Origin: Shinella sp. PSBB067
Lineage (GTDB): Bacteria; Pseudomonadota; Alphaproteobacteria; Rhizobiales; Rhizobiaceae
DNA: 64,000 nt
Reading direction: 5' to 3'
NCBI RefSeq assembly: GCF_016839145.1
Contig: NZ_CP069303.1
Coordinates: forward strand, 4,331,001-4,395,000
A program made the position numbers and the translations under genes. This document shows, piece by piece, positions 53,803-62,918 of this stretch; within the stretch, counting starts at the first letter, position 1, and every line of letters starts with the position of its first letter. Under the pieces are notes generated by a model. That model was not told the origin of the DNA, searched no databases, and was given only the letters and a program-made list of their open reading frames with translations.

Positions 53803-54440
53803 TGTCCAGCTACAATTTCATCCGCGCCTACCTCCGCGCCTCCACCAAAGAGCAAGACGCCTCCCGCGCCAGGGCAGACCTACAGCGGTTCGTTGATGAG
53901 CGCGGCTTGAGGATTGCCGCCTCCTATGTCGAGAACGAGAGCGGAGCATCCCTCCAGCGTCCCGAACTCTTCCGCCTCCTGTCAGATTGCCAGCCGGGGG
54001 ACGTGCTCCTGGTGGAACAAGTGGACCGCCTCAGCCGCCTCAATGCCGCCGACTGGGAGAAGCTCAAGGCGGAGATTGCTGCCAAGAGGGTCCGCGTGGT
54101 GGCCCTGGACCTCCCGACCTCCCACCAATTGATCCAGCAAGGAGGCGACGAGTTCTCCACACGAATGCTGGACGCGATTAACGGCATGATGCTCGACATG
54201 CTGGCAGCTATTGCCCGCAAGGACTACGAGGACCGCCGTAGAAGGCAGACCCAGGGCATCGAGAAGGCGAAGGCGGCAGGGGCCTACAAGGGAAGACCGG
54301 AAGACGCGGGGCGCAACGCCGCCTTGATGGACATGCTACGGAAAGGGCAGACCTGGGCGAGCATCGTGGCGGCAACTGGGGTATCGACCTCCACCCTTGC
54401 GCGACTGGCGAAGAGGATCAAGGAGGAAGCGCGGGCCTAG
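53802..54440 (+). CDS. serine recombinase (resolvase/invertase family)
   Basis: A 212-aa small serine recombinase. The catalytic Ser lies in FIRAYLRASTKEQDASRA; conserved parts are ENESGASLQRPEL, the Arg-bearing VLLVEQVDRLSRLNAADWEKL, and the E-helix region MLDMLAAIARKDYEDRRRRQTQGIEKAKAAG. The C-terminal helix-turn-helix reads MLRKGQTWASIVAATGVSTSTLARLAKR. Resolvases act at res sites often found just upstream of their gene, where this element has a repeat array. It may resolve, invert or excise DNA. Intact. Confidence 0.9.
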   Translation: MSSYNFIRAYLRASTKEQDASRARADLQRFVDERGLRIAASYVENESGASLQRPELFRLLSDCQPGDVLLVEQVDRLSRLNAADWEKLKAEIAAKRVRVVALDLPTSHQLIQQGGDEFSTRMLDAINGMMLDMLAAIARKDYEDRRRRQTQGIEKAKAAGAYKGRPEDAGRNAALMDMLRKGQTWASIVAATGVSTSTLARLAKRIKEEARA

Positions 54441-54540
54441 AACGGCCCGCAATTGGCCAGCCTCCCTCACCTGGATCAATCGTAGGGTCTTGTCCCAGGG
54501 TCCGCGACCTTAAAGCGGGGCAGCTTGTTAATCTCCCGGC

Positions 54541-56289
54541 TTAGCACCCCAGGAGGCCAGTCCCCGTAGCCCTCACGCGCATCCACCTTGGGGCGGCTCC
54601 CGAGCATGTAGTCGCGAGCCTCCTTATCCAGCCTTTCCCAGGCATCCTCCTCAGCCCCCCCCGTGAGGCCGTCGTCATGGCATGGCGGAAGGCATGATTA
54701 GAGCGCCCCAACGGCGCGGCGACGCCTAGCTCATCCCGTATCCATTCACCTACCCGCTTGTAGGATTGCTCCCACCTGGGGTTCTTGATGCGCTGGAGTG
54801 AGGCACCGGGAGGATATGGCGCATAGAACAAAGGGCCATCGCCTACGGAGCGCACGAACTCAAGGAAGCCAAGCTCCAGGAGGTGGGCGTGAAGGCCCGT
54901 CGCCCAGGCCCTACGGCTCTTGGTGCTGCCATCGTCTGGCGTGATGAGGAGATATGGGACGCCACGCTCCTCCAGGACACTCCGGCCTTGAAGTTGCGCC
55001 ACCTCTCCCGCCCGCAGTCCCGTGTAGGCCATAAGCCACGGCAACCAGAATATGGCACGTCTATGTGGCATCGACAGGCCGGACTTCTCAGACCCCTTGA
55101 ACGTGGCGGAGAGGATATCCGTCACCATCTCCCGGCTATAGTCCTTCTTCACGAAGGTGCTTGTGGTGTCGCGCCCATCCCTGATGCCGTGGGCAACGTT
55201 CTCCCCCAGGTCGAACTCCTTAACTGCATGCTCCAGGATTGCCCCGATGGCGGCTAGGTGTTTGCGATTGACAGTTGCCGGGGACAGCCCCTCCGCAATC
55301 ATCGAGTCCCGCCACTCCCGCACGTTCGCCTTAGTGACCCTGGAGGCGTCCGAATGGCCTATGAACTCCTTGAACCTACGAACCGACCCCGCATATAGCG
55401 CCAGGGTCTTTGCACTTGAGGAGGATGTGGACGCCTTGTGCTCCAGGAGGCGGAAGAGGTCGAATGGATTGGTGGCCCGCCCCTTTCGATGGGGCGTTCC
55501 GCCGGACATCTTCAAAGGCGGGACGCCCGCTTCCCAGGCCGGGGACGTATAGTCCATATCAATAAGCCGGGCCTGAAGAGCCTCTAGAGCGCGACCGGCA
55601 AAGACAGCCCCTGCCCTATCTAACTCCGCTCGACTATCCTCCGTCACCGCCAGGACGTGAGCCTCCAGGGCGCTCGACACAAGGTCGCGGCCCATTTGAT
55701 CGCGATAGGCTACAAGGACTTGCGTGAGGTAGTTGAGGAATAGGGTGCGATACGGCCCGATTTCCTTCCCACGTTCCCTGGTGATGAAATCCGGGAGCGC
55801 TGGTAGCGATGTCGCCTCAACCTCCTCCAGAAAGTCCGCCACGGGGTCTCCCATGTAAACGAAGAACGCGCCGTCCTGCTTGATGGCCATTGCCAGCCAT
55901 CCGAACGCAAAGCGGATGAACGTCATAGGTACAGGCAACGCCTTAGGATTGGCCTTGTATTGCCGCACGAACTCCAAGGCGGCATTTCCCGCGATGGCGA
56001 CTACCTGCTCATGGTCCAGGCTTACCGGGCCGAGCTTCAGCAGCGTCTGCCATTCGGCCATTCGCTTCTGATGGTCTTGTAGGCGATCCGTATAGACGCG
56101 CTCCGCGACACTTTTGGTCCGCTCGCCTAGCGATTTCAGATAGTCCTGGTTCTTGCCGACCTTCACCCCAAGCTCAATGAGTCGGCCCCGCTCATTCCAA
56201 ATCTCGGAGGGGATATAAAATCGACCCTGCCAGACCCCGGAGCCTTTACGCCTGGAGAGACCACGCATTTTCCAGCGCCTTCCGACCAT
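54541..56289 (-). CDS. tyrosine recombinase/integrase, C-terminus frameshifted at an 8-G run
   Basis: A 582-codon frame. After an unusually long N-terminal region (1-290), the core-binding domain runs about 300-390 (ALYAGSVRRFKEFIGHSDAS) and the catalytic domain from about 410. Arg (YTGLRAGEVAQLQ), Lys (GSTKSRRAW) and HxxR (SNHAFRHAMTTA) are present. The frame then reads SRGGLRRMPGK, unlike the family, and stops at 54541. Inserting one base at the C8 run (54655-54662) restores AEEDAWERLDKEARDYMLGS, then REGYGDWPPG with the expected catalytic Tyr, ending at 54476. It is either inactive, phase-variable or a sequencing indel. It lies beside tRNA-Thr as expected. Confidence 0.85.
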   Translation of the reverse strand: MVGRRWKMRGLSRRKGSGVWQGRFYIPSEIWNERGRLIELGVKVGKNQDYLKSLGERTKSVAERVYTDRLQDHQKRMAEWQTLLKLGPVSLDHEQVVAIAGNAALEFVRQYKANPKALPVPMTFIRFAFGWLAMAIKQDGAFFVYMGDPVADFLEEVEATSLPALPDFITRERGKEIGPYRTLFLNYLTQVLVAYRDQMGRDLVSSALEAHVLAVTEDSRAELDRAGAVFAGRALEALQARLIDMDYTSPAWEAGVPPLKMSGGTPHRKGRATNPFDLFRLLEHKASTSSSSAKTLALYAGSVRRFKEFIGHSDASRVTKANVREWRDSMIAEGLSPATVNRKHLAAIGAILEHAVKEFDLGENVAHGIRDGRDTTSTFVKKDYSREMVTDILSATFKGSEKSGLSMPHRRAIFWLPWLMAYTGLRAGEVAQLQGRSVLEERGVPYLLITPDDGSTKSRRAWATGLHAHLLELGFLEFVRSVGDGPLFYAPYPPGASLQRIKNPRWEQSYKRVGEWIRDELGVAAPLGRSNHAFRHAMTTASRGGLRRMPGKGWIRRLATTCSGAAPRWMRVRATGTGLLGC

Positions 56290-56370
56290 TACACATCACC
56301 ATTCCATAGCAGTCCAGGTTGCGGAAAGCCATTGAGAATGCTATGTTCTTGACGTTACAGGAAAAGAAAA

Positions 56371-56446
56371 TGGTGCTGCTAGAGAGATTTGAACTCTCGG
56401 CCTCTCCCTTACCAAGGGAGTGCTCTACCCCTGAGCTATAGCAGCA
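56371..56446 (-). tRNA. tRNA-Thr (GGT)
   Basis: A 76-nt gene with acceptor arms TGCTGCT and AGCAGCA, D arm AGCTCAGGGGTAGAGC, anticodon stem CTCCC/GGGAG with loop TTGGTAA (anticodon GGT), T loop TTCAAAT and encoded CCA. It forms the right boundary of the integrated element and its 3' 26 bases are duplicated at 52240. Confidence 0.95.
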
Positions 56447-56591
56447 TCCGGCGAAACAAGGCTGCTTCGCTTGAGCGAGGGCCTATTGCCACAGGTGATC
56501 GGGCAGCGCAAGCGGCCAATGCGCGATAATCGCAACAATCTGATGCGGGTGGCGCTTTTTTCGGGGTGTGGATTTGATTAAGAGAAGCGGC

Positions 56592-56780
56592 ATGGGCGGC
56601 AAGGACGAGACGGGAAGCGGCAGGATCAGGACGGAAGCGGAGCTTCGGGCCGAGCGGCTGGCGAAGACGCTCAGGGAGAACCTGCAGCGCCGCAAGCAGC
56701 AGGCGCGCGCGCGCCGTGCGGGCGATGCGGACGAAACGACAGGGCTTCCTGCCGCAAAAAAAGACGAATCGGACGGTTAG
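56592..56780 (+). CDS. small basic hypothetical protein upstream of murA
   Basis: A 62-aa protein starting MGGKDETGSGRIRTEAELRA. A highly charged helix (LRAERLAKTLRENLQRRKQQARARRAG) and a low-complexity tail. A rhizobial family of this type is commonly found just before murA. AAGAGAAG precedes 56592; start 56568 lacks a site. Function unknown. Confidence 0.65.
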   Translation: MGGKDETGSGRIRTEAELRAERLAKTLRENLQRRKQQARARRAGDADETTGLPAAKKDESDG

Positions 56781-56946
56781 TCGGTGGCGTCTTCACCACG
56801 AAGGCTGCGGGGACGGGTTCCGGAACCGGGCGCAAGTAACCATGCGGCCGGCACGGTCTTCATTTTTCGATCGCGATGCTCTAAAGAAGCCGCCATCTCC
56901 GAAAGCCGATAGTCTCAGGAAAGGCGGGCCCGGCCCGTAGTCACAC

Positions 56947-58239
56947 ATGGATCGTATCAGGATTGTAGGCGGCAACGAGCTTCGGGGCATCATCCCGATC
57001 TCCGGCGCCAAGAATGCCGCGTTGCCGCTGATGATCGCGTCGCTCCTCACCGACGACACGCTGACGCTGGAAAACGTGCCGCACCTTGCAGACGTCGAGC
57101 AGCTCATCCGCATTCTCGGCAACCACGGCGCCGACATCTCCGTCAACGGCCGCCGCGAGCGCCAGGGCGAGGGTTACTCGCGCACGATCCACTTCACCTC
57201 GCGCAACATCGTCGACACGACGGCGCCCTACGAGCTGGTCTCGAAGATGCGCGCCTCCTTCTGGGTCATCGGCCCGCTGCTTGCCCGCGAAGGCAAGGCC
57301 CGCGTGTCGCTGCCGGGCGGCTGCGCCATCGGCACGCGCCCGGTCGACCTCTTCATCGAGGGCCTGGCCGCGCTCGGCGCGAAGATCGAGATCGACGGCG
57401 GCTATATCGAGGCGAGGGCGCCGGAAGGCGGCCTGATCGGCGCGCGCTACACCTTCCCGAAGGTTTCCGTCGGCGCCACGCATGTCATGATGATGGCCGC
57501 GACGCTTGCCCGCGGCACGACCGTGATCGGCAACGCCGCCCGCGAGCCTGAGGTGCGGGACCTTGCCAAGTGCCTCAACGCCATGGGCGCGAAAATCACC
57601 GGCGCCGGCACCTCCACCATCACCGTCGAAGGCGTCGACCAGCTTTCCGGCGCGCGCCATCGCGTGCTTCCCGATCGCATCGAGACCGGCACCTATGCCA
57701 TGGCCGTCGCCATGACCGGCGGCGACGTCGTGCTGGAAGGCACGGATGCCGCGCTCCTCGACACGGCGCTCGAAGCGGTCCGCCGCTCCGGCGCGCAGAT
57801 TACCTCGACGGAAACCGGCATCCGCGTCGTGCGCAACGGCGGCGGCATCAAGCCGGTCGATGTCGTCACCGATCCCTTCCCGGGCTTCCCGACGGACCTC
57901 CAGGCGCAGTTCATGGGCCTGATGACCAAGTCGAGCGGCATCTCGCACATCACCGAGACGATCTTCGAGAACCGCTTCATGCACGTCCAGGAGCTTGCCC
58001 GCCTCGGCGCGAAGATATCGCTTTCCGGCCAGACGGCCAAGATCGAGGGCGTCGAGCGGCTGCGCGGCGCCCCCGTCATGGCGACGGACCTGCGCGCCTC
58101 CGTCTCGCTCGTCATCGCCGGCCTTGCCGCCGAAGGCGAGACCATGGTCTCGCGCGTCTACCATCTCGACCGCGGCTTCGAGCGGCTCGAGGAGAAGCTC
58201 ACCCATTGCGGCGCGGTCGTGGAGCGCGTCAGCGACTAA
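56947..58239 (+). CDS. murA: UDP-N-acetylglucosamine 1-carboxyvinyltransferase
   Basis: A 430-aa enzyme transferring enolpyruvate from PEP to UDP-GlcNAc, the first committed peptidoglycan step and fosfomycin target. N-terminal [20 protein letters not shown] carries the PEP-binding Lys/Asn; the catalytic Cys lies in [16 protein letters not shown]; later motifs are [19 protein letters not shown] and [15 protein letters not shown]. The presence of Cys rather than Asp predicts fosfomycin sensitivity. It is followed by DUF2948 and hisD on the same strand. Confidence 0.96.
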   Translation: MDRIRIVGGNELRGIIPISGAKNAALPLMIASLLTDDTLTLENVPHLADVEQLIRILGNHGADISVNGRRERQGEGYSRTIHFTSRNIVDTTAPYELVSKMRASFWVIGPLLAREGKARVSLPGGCAIGTRPVDLFIEGLAALGAKIEIDGGYIEARAPEGGLIGARYTFPKVSVGATHVMMMAATLARGTTVIGNAAREPEVRDLAKCLNAMGAKITGAGTSTITVEGVDQLSGARHRVLPDRIETGTYAMAVAMTGGDVVLEGTDAALLDTALEAVRRSGAQITSTETGIRVVRNGGGIKPVDVVTDPFPGFPTDLQAQFMGLMTKSSGISHITETIFENRFMHVQELARLGAKISLSGQTAKIEGVERLRGAPVMATDLRASVSLVIAGLAAEGETMVSRVYHLDRGFERLEEKLTHCGAVVERVSD

Positions 58240-58298
58240 CGCGCAATCCAGCGAAAGTGCGCAGCGGTTTCGCGCCGTAAATTGCGTGATGGAAAAGA

Positions 58299-58326
58299 GG
58301 AAGCGTTTTCGAATGGAAACGCTTCC
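58299..58326. repeat. perfect 10-bp hairpin downstream of murA
   Basis: Arms GGAAGCGTTT and AAACGCTTCC around an 8-base loop, 60 bases after murA. No T run follows, so it is a structural or repeat element rather than a clear terminator. Confidence 0.55.
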
Positions 58327-58414
58327 CGCGCGGCGGAGTTGCAGTCCGCCGTGTGCCGTCCTATCTCGTGATCGAATATTCGGGATGCCGCGCCTCCGCG
58401 GGAAGGACTTGCCA

Positions 58415-58852
58415 ATGCACAGCCTGAAACTGCTCGCCCTCGACACGGAAGACCTTTCCGTCGTCTCCGCTCACCTGCAGGACGCGGTCTTCAAGACCGA
58501 CGGTCTCGCCTATGACGCACGCCACCACGTCTTCTCCCTCGCCGTCAACCGCTTCGTCTGGGAAAAGGCGGCGGGCCGCGGCAAGGCCTTCGAGCGCCGC
58601 CGCGCCGTCATCGCCTTCAAGCGCGTCAACGCCGTGCGCTCGATCGGCGTCGACCGCAAGGATACCGAGGCCGTCTTCTCCCTGCTCGCCGTCGACTTCA
58701 CGCCGAACGGCGAAGGCCCCGATGGCACGATCACGCTCGTCATGTCCGGCAACGCCTCCATCGCCCTCGATGTGGAATGCGTCGAAGTTCAGCTTGCAGA
58801 TACCGGCGGAGCATGGGAAACCAGCTTGAAACCCCGCCATCCGGCGGTGTGA
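58415..58852 (+). CDS. DUF2948 family protein
   Basis: A 145-aa protein starting MHSLKLLALDTEDLSVVSAHLQDA. The conserved stretches FSLAVNRFVWEKAA, RRRAVIAFKRVNAVRSIGVDR and GTITLVMSGNASIALDVECVEVQLAD define DUF2948, nearly always found next to hisD in alphaproteobacteria. GGAAGG precedes 58415. Function unknown; the linkage does not prove a role in histidine synthesis. Confidence 0.88.
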   Translation: MHSLKLLALDTEDLSVVSAHLQDAVFKTDGLAYDARHHVFSLAVNRFVWEKAAGRGKAFERRRAVIAFKRVNAVRSIGVDRKDTEAVFSLLAVDFTPNGEGPDGTITLVMSGNASIALDVECVEVQLADTGGAWETSLKPRHPAV

Positions 58853-58900
58853 GGCTTGGACCCGGCGGCCCTCGCCGGAAGACGACAGGGACGTGACCAC

Positions 58901-60199
58901 TTGGCGATCAGACTAGACTACCGGAGCAGCGACTTCGAAAGCCGGTTCGCTGCCTTCCTGACCACCAAGCGCGAGGTCTCCGAAGACGTCAACGCCATCG
59001 TGCGCGCCATCATCGACGATGTGCGTGCCCGCGGCGACAGGGCGCTGGCCGATTATTCGAAGCGGTTCGACGGCCTCGATTTCTCGGTCACCTCCATGCG
59101 CGTGTCGCTGGAGGAGATCGAGAAGGCCTACGATGCCGTCGACCCGAAGATCATCGCCGCGCTGGAACTCGCCGCCCAGCGCATCGAGAAGCATCACGCC
59201 CGCCAGAAGCCGAAGGACGACATCTACGAGGACGACATCGGCGTCGGTCTCGGCTCGCGCTGGACGGCGATCGATGCGGTCGGCCTCTACGTGCCGGGCG
59301 GCACGGCGAGCTATCCGAGCTCCGTGCTGATGAACGCCGTGCCGGCCAAGGTCGCCGGCGTGCCGCGCATCGTCATCGTGGTGCCGGCCAAGGATGGCGA
59401 GATCAACCCTGCGGTGCTTGCCGCCGCGCGCATTGCCGGCGTCGACGAGATATACCGCATCGGCGGTGCGCAGGCCGTCGCCGCGCTCGCCTACGGCACC
59501 GAGACGATCGCGCCCGTTGCCAAGATCACCGGCCCCGGCAACGCCTTCGTCGCCGCCGCCAAGCGCCAGGTCTTCGGCACGGTCGGCATCGACATGATCG
59601 CCGGTCCTTCCGAGGTGCTCGTCATCGCCGACGCCGGCAACGATCCGGACTGGCTCGCCGCCGACCTTCTCGCCCAGGCCGAACACGATGTCGGCGCCCA
59701 GTCGATCCTCGTCACCGACAGCCCGGCCCTTGCCGATGCCGTCGAGGCCGCCGTCGAGCGGCAGTTGAAGACGCTGGCGCGGGCGCAAACCGCCGCGGCG
59801 AGCTGGCGTGACTTCGGTGCCGTCATCCTCGTGCCGGACCTTGCGAAGGCCGTGCCGCTGGCCAACCGCATCGCCGCCGAGCACGTGGAGATCGCCACCG
59901 CCGATCCCGAGATGCTGCTGCCCGAAATCCGCAACGCCGGCGCCATCTTCGTCGGCCGCCACACGCCCGAGGTCATCGGCGACTATGTCGGCGGCTCCAA
60001 CCACGTCCTGCCGACCGCCCGTTCCGCCCGCTTCTCCTCGGGCCTGTCGGTGCTCGACTACATGAAGCGCACGTCGATCCTGCGCCTCGGCCCGGACCAG
60101 CTCCGCGCCCTCGGCCCCGCCGCCGTGACGCTCGCCGAAGCCGAAGGGCTCGGCGCTCACGCCCGCTCCGTCGCCATCCGGCTCAACATGGAGACGTGA
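58901..60199 (+). CDS. hisD: histidinol dehydrogenase
   Basis: A 432-aa zinc enzyme oxidising L-histidinol to histidine with 2 NAD+. Key segments are GLYVPGGTASYPSSVLMNAVPAKVAGV, AAARIAGVDEIYRIGGAQAVAALAYGT, ITGPGNAFVAAAKR and the metal/substrate motifs LLAQAEHDVGAQS and AEHVEIATADPE, then GDYVGGSNHVLPT. A TTG at 58901 gives MAIRLDYRSSDFE, matching the usual N-terminus and length; the upstream Met at 58856 has no conserved extension. It is followed after 3 bases by UPF0262. Confidence 0.95.
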   Translation: MAIRLDYRSSDFESRFAAFLTTKREVSEDVNAIVRAIIDDVRARGDRALADYSKRFDGLDFSVTSMRVSLEEIEKAYDAVDPKIIAALELAAQRIEKHHARQKPKDDIYEDDIGVGLGSRWTAIDAVGLYVPGGTASYPSSVLMNAVPAKVAGVPRIVIVVPAKDGEINPAVLAAARIAGVDEIYRIGGAQAVAALAYGTETIAPVAKITGPGNAFVAAAKRQVFGTVGIDMIAGPSEVLVIADAGNDPDWLAADLLAQAEHDVGAQSILVTDSPALADAVEAAVERQLKTLARAQTAAASWRDFGAVILVPDLAKAVPLANRIAAEHVEIATADPEMLLPEIRNAGAIFVGRHTPEVIGDYVGGSNHVLPTARSARFSSGLSVLDYMKRTSILRLGPDQLRALGPAAVTLAEAEGLGAHARSVAIRLNMET

Positions 60200-60202
60200 G
60201 GC

Positions 60203-60679
60203 ATGGGCACGAAGGGCAGCTACCGCCTGTGCGACGTGGTGCTGGACGACACGATCGGCCGGGCCACGCCGGACGTGGAGCACGAGCGTGCCGTCGCCAT
60301 CTTCGATCTCATCGAGGAAAACACCTTCGAGCCGATCGGCCATCCCGGGGGCCCCTACCGCCTGAACATTTCGCTCCTCGATTCCAAGCTGGTCTTCGCG
60401 ATCCGCACGGAGGCCGGCGAGGCTGTCGCCACGCACATCCTCTCGCTGACGCCCTTCCGCCGCATCGTGAAGGACTATTTCCTGATCTGCGAGAGCTATT
60501 ACCAGGCCATCCGCTCGGCGACGCCGAGCCAGATCGAGGCGATCGACATGGGCCGGCGCGGCATCCACAACGAGGGCTCGCAAACGCTGATGGACCGGCT
60601 CTCGGGCAAGATCAAGCTGGATTTCGACACGGCCCGCCGCCTGTTCACGCTCGTCTGCGTCCTCTACTGGCGCGGGTGA
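60203..60679 (+). CDS. UPF0262 family protein
   Basis: A 158-aa soluble protein, starting [19 protein letters not shown]. The block [38 protein letters not shown] is characteristic of UPF0262, restricted to alphaproteobacteria and placed between hisD and a low-molecular-weight phosphatase. No catalytic motif is seen. Close spacing on both sides (3 and 4 bases) indicates one operon. Confidence 0.9.
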   Translation: MGTKGSYRLCDVVLDDTIGRATPDVEHERAVAIFDLIEENTFEPIGHPGGPYRLNISLLDSKLVFAIRTEAGEAVATHILSLTPFRRIVKDYFLICESYYQAIRSATPSQIEAIDMGRRGIHNEGSQTLMDRLSGKIKLDFDTARRLFTLVCVLYWRG

Positions 60680-60683
60680 GCGG

Positions 60684-61148
60684 ATGGAGGGCGTTTCCCC
60701 GGCAGCGCAGGAAGCCCGGCCGCGAACGCCCCGTTCGATCCTCTTCATGTGCCGCATGAACGCGGTTCGCTCGCCGATGGCCGAGGCCATCGCCCGCAGC
60801 GTGCTGCCCGCCGGCACCTATGTCGCCTCCGCCGGCGTGCGCCCGGGCGAGCGCGATCCCTTCGTCGATGCCGTGCTGGGCGAGGTGGGCCTGTCGCTCG
60901 GCCGCCATGCGCCCCATTCGCTCGACGAGCTGGAGGACGACTATTTCGACCTCATCGTCACGCTGGCGCCGGAAGCCCACCACGCCGCCCTCGAGCTCAC
61001 GCGTTCGATGGCCGTCGACGTCATGTATTGGCCGACGCCCGACCCGACGGTCGCGACCGGTACGCGCGAGCAGATCCTGTCGTCCTACCGCGACGTCCGC
61101 GAGTTCCTGAAGGCCCTGATAGAGAAGCGCCTGAAGGGCCCCGGCTGA
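60684..61148 (+). CDS. low-molecular-weight protein tyrosine phosphatase / ArsC-like protein
   Basis: A 154-aa protein with the CX5R loop CRMNAVRS near residue 23 and a downstream Asp in WPTPDPTVATG as general acid, the LMW phosphatase pattern. It is shorter on known substrate loops, so arsenate reductase-like activity is also conceivable. The phosphatase assignment fits the alphaproteobacterial order hisD-UPF0262-phosphatase-infA. Substrate unknown. Confidence 0.85.
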   Translation: MEGVSPAAQEARPRTPRSILFMCRMNAVRSPMAEAIARSVLPAGTYVASAGVRPGERDPFVDAVLGEVGLSLGRHAPHSLDELEDDYFDLIVTLAPEAHHAALELTRSMAVDVMYWPTPDPTVATGTREQILSSYRDVREFLKALIEKRLKGPG

Positions 61149-61293
61149 CCCGCGCGCACCCTGATTTCCGGCAAATGCAGAAAGCCGCCGCTTCGGTGTT
61201 CACAAAGCATCGGGGATTGTGTAGTTTCCGGCAACTTTTTCGAGGCGGGCATCCTGCCTCCCCGAATCCACCGCACAGGAATATCGCTCAAAG

Positions 61294-61512
61294 ATGGCAA
61301 AAGAAGAAGTCCTCGAATTTCCCGGCGTCGTGACGGAACTGCTTCCGAACGCGACCTTCCGCGTCAAGCTCGAAAACGAGCACGAGATCATCGCGCACAC
61401 CGCTGGCCGCATGCGCAAGAACCGCATCCGCGTTCTCGCCGGCGACAAGGTGCTGGTCGAGATGACCCCGTACGACCTCACCAAGGGTCGCATCACCTAC
61501 CGTTTCAAGTAA
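61294..61512 (+). CDS. infA: translation initiation factor IF-1
   Basis: A 72-aa OB-fold protein, [20 protein letters not shown]...[30 protein letters not shown], ending YRFK. It binds the ribosomal A site during initiation. The upstream 145 bases (61149-61293) should hold its own promoter. Confidence 0.97.
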   Translation: MAKEEVLEFPGVVTELLPNATFRVKLENEHEIIAHTAGRMRKNRIRVLAGDKVLVEMTPYDLTKGRITYRFK

Positions 61513-61605
61513 GCTGCTTCTCGCAAGCCACGGGGGCCGCGCCTTCGCCCGGCGTCCCGCCGCAGAGCGAAGACCGGTGCATCCCGGAGCTTTCCCGGAG
61601 ACTTC

Positions 61606-62226
61606 ATGGCGCAGACCGAAAAGCTCATCCTCGCCTCCGGCTCGCCGCGCCGCGTCGAACTGCTCGCGCAGGCCGGTATCGCGCCGACGCGCCTGATGCC
61701 GATGGACATCGACGAGACGGCGAAGCGCTCCGAGCATCCCCGCTCGCTGGCCCGGCGCCTGTCGACCGGCAAGGCCGAGGCCGCGCTCGCCGCCACCAAG
61801 GGCGATCCGGCCTTTGCCGGCAGCTACATCCTCGCGGCCGACACGGTCGTTTCCGTCGGCCGGCGCATCCTGCCGAAGACGGAGATGATCGACGAGGCCT
61901 CGAGCGCGCTGCATCTCCTGTCCGGCCGCAGCCACCGCGTCTTCACCGGCGTCTGCCTGATCACGCCGGATCGCACCGTGCGCCAGAAGGTCATCGACAC
62001 GAAGGTCCGCTTCAAGCGCCTCTCCACCGCCGACATCGAGCATTACCTCGCCTCCGGCCAGTGGCGCGGCAAGGCGGGCGGCTATGCCATCCAGGGCATT
62101 GCCGGCAGCTTCGTCGTCAAGCTGGTGGGCTCCTATACCAATGTCGTCGGCCTGCCCCTCTACGAGACCCTCGCCCTTCTTGCCGGCGAAGGCTTCGATG
62201 TGCATGCCGGCTGGGCGGATGCCTGA
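61606..62226 (+). CDS. maf: Maf family nucleoside triphosphate pyrophosphatase
   Basis: A 206-aa Maf protein. The N-terminal motif [18 protein letters not shown] binds nucleotide phosphates; the central [18 protein letters not shown] contains the catalytic Asp; [12 protein letters not shown] and [16 protein letters not shown] are family blocks. Maf proteins hydrolyse dTTP/UTP or modified nucleotides, with effects on septum formation when overproduced. It overlaps or abuts yacG. Confidence 0.93.
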   Translation: MAQTEKLILASGSPRRVELLAQAGIAPTRLMPMDIDETAKRSEHPRSLARRLSTGKAEAALAATKGDPAFAGSYILAADTVVSVGRRILPKTEMIDEASSALHLLSGRSHRVFTGVCLITPDRTVRQKVIDTKVRFKRLSTADIEHYLASGQWRGKAGGYAIQGIAGSFVVKLVGSYTNVVGLPLYETLALLAGEGFDVHAGWADA

Positions 62227-62227
62227 T

Positions 62228-62434
62228 ATGGCGAATGGAACCGAAAAGCCTTCGGCCACCGTCGCCCCCTTGCGCAAGGCCGTGCCGTGCCCGATCTGCA
62301 AGCGCCCTTCGGCGCGCGAGCACTATCCCTTCTGCTCGCCCCGTTGCCGCGACGTCGACCTCAACCGCTGGCTCTCCGGTTCCTATGCCATCCCCGTCGC
62401 CGACGACGAGGCGAAAGCCGACGACGACAACTGA
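62228..62434 (+). CDS. yacG: DNA gyrase inhibitor YacG
   Basis: A 68-aa zinc-binding protein. Four cysteines in PCPICKRPS and YPFCSPRCRDVDLNRWL coordinate zinc. E. coli YacG binds GyrB and inhibits gyrase. It begins one base after the maf stop, with an alternative start at 62219 overlapping it. The acidic C-terminal tail (DDEAKADDDN) is usual in rhizobia. Confidence 0.9.
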   Translation: MANGTEKPSATVAPLRKAVPCPICKRPSAREHYPFCSPRCRDVDLNRWLSGSYAIPVADDEAKADDDN

Positions 62435-62517
62435 GCGCGCCGCGACAAGACAAAAACGCAATCTTTTCCGCGACTTGAAAAGGCCGCCATTTTTACCGCA
62501 AAAAACCGCCGATAGGG

Positions 62518-62545
62518 CTGGACACATTTTTGCAAGATGCTATAA
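62518..62545 (+). promoter_or_regulatory. promoter of tRNA-Phe
   Basis: CTGGAC, 16 bases, CTATAA matches the rhizobial vegetative consensus (CTTGAC...CTATAT) well and lies 64 bases upstream of the tRNA. Confidence 0.6.
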
Positions 62546-62608
62546 CCCCGCTCGCTTCCGGGGCGAAACCAAGCGCCCCACGGATTTCAACCGAAATCCA
62601 AGCCGGAT

Positions 62609-62684
62609 GCCCGGATAGCTCAGTTGGTAGAGCAGCGGATTGAAAATCCGCGTGTCGGTGGTTCAAATCCGCCTCCGGGCACCA
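62609..62684 (+). tRNA. tRNA-Phe (GAA)
   Basis: 76 nt: acceptor arms GCCCGGA and TCCGGGC, D arm AGCTCAGTTGGTAGAGC, anticodon loop TTGAAAA (anticodon GAA), T loop TTCAAAT and encoded CCA. The following 62685-62918 holds no recognised gene. Confidence 0.97.
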
Positions 62685-62918
62685 CTTACTCCCCAAAAGA
62701 AACAGCGAAGTGCCGGCAAAGCGACGCCGCGTGCACACCCAGTTGCGCTGATCTGTGTGATTTCCATCCGTCCTTCTCGGCAAATCCTCGCGATACATGG
62801 GTAAAGGTTTTGCCCTTGTATCGGCGGCAGTCCGTTTCATTTTCATCAGTCTTCGCCCTGTTCGCCCCGGCCTTTTTCGGTTTAGAACTCCGGGCGAGGA
62901 TTTCATGAGGAGCGGTGC

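Larger units (their letters stand above)
52240..56395. mobile_element. small integrated element at tRNA-Thr(GGT)
   Basis: A 26-bp direct repeat (52240-52265 and 56370-56395) brackets about 4.1 kb. The right copy is the 3' end of an intact tRNA-Thr on the minus strand; the left copy is only that fragment, as expected after tyrosine-recombinase insertion. Inside are a tyrosine integrase beside the tRNA, a serine recombinase, a promoter with six short repeats and small cargo ORFs. Codon choice differs from neighbours (more AGG/AGA, CTA, ATA). No replication, capsid or conjugation gene is seen. Confidence 0.85.

Noticed and set aside
56465..56471. Another CTTCGCT copy beyond the tRNA, as part of the element's repeat array
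   Set aside because: A single 7-base match outside the element is expected by chance and is not linked to a recombinase gene.
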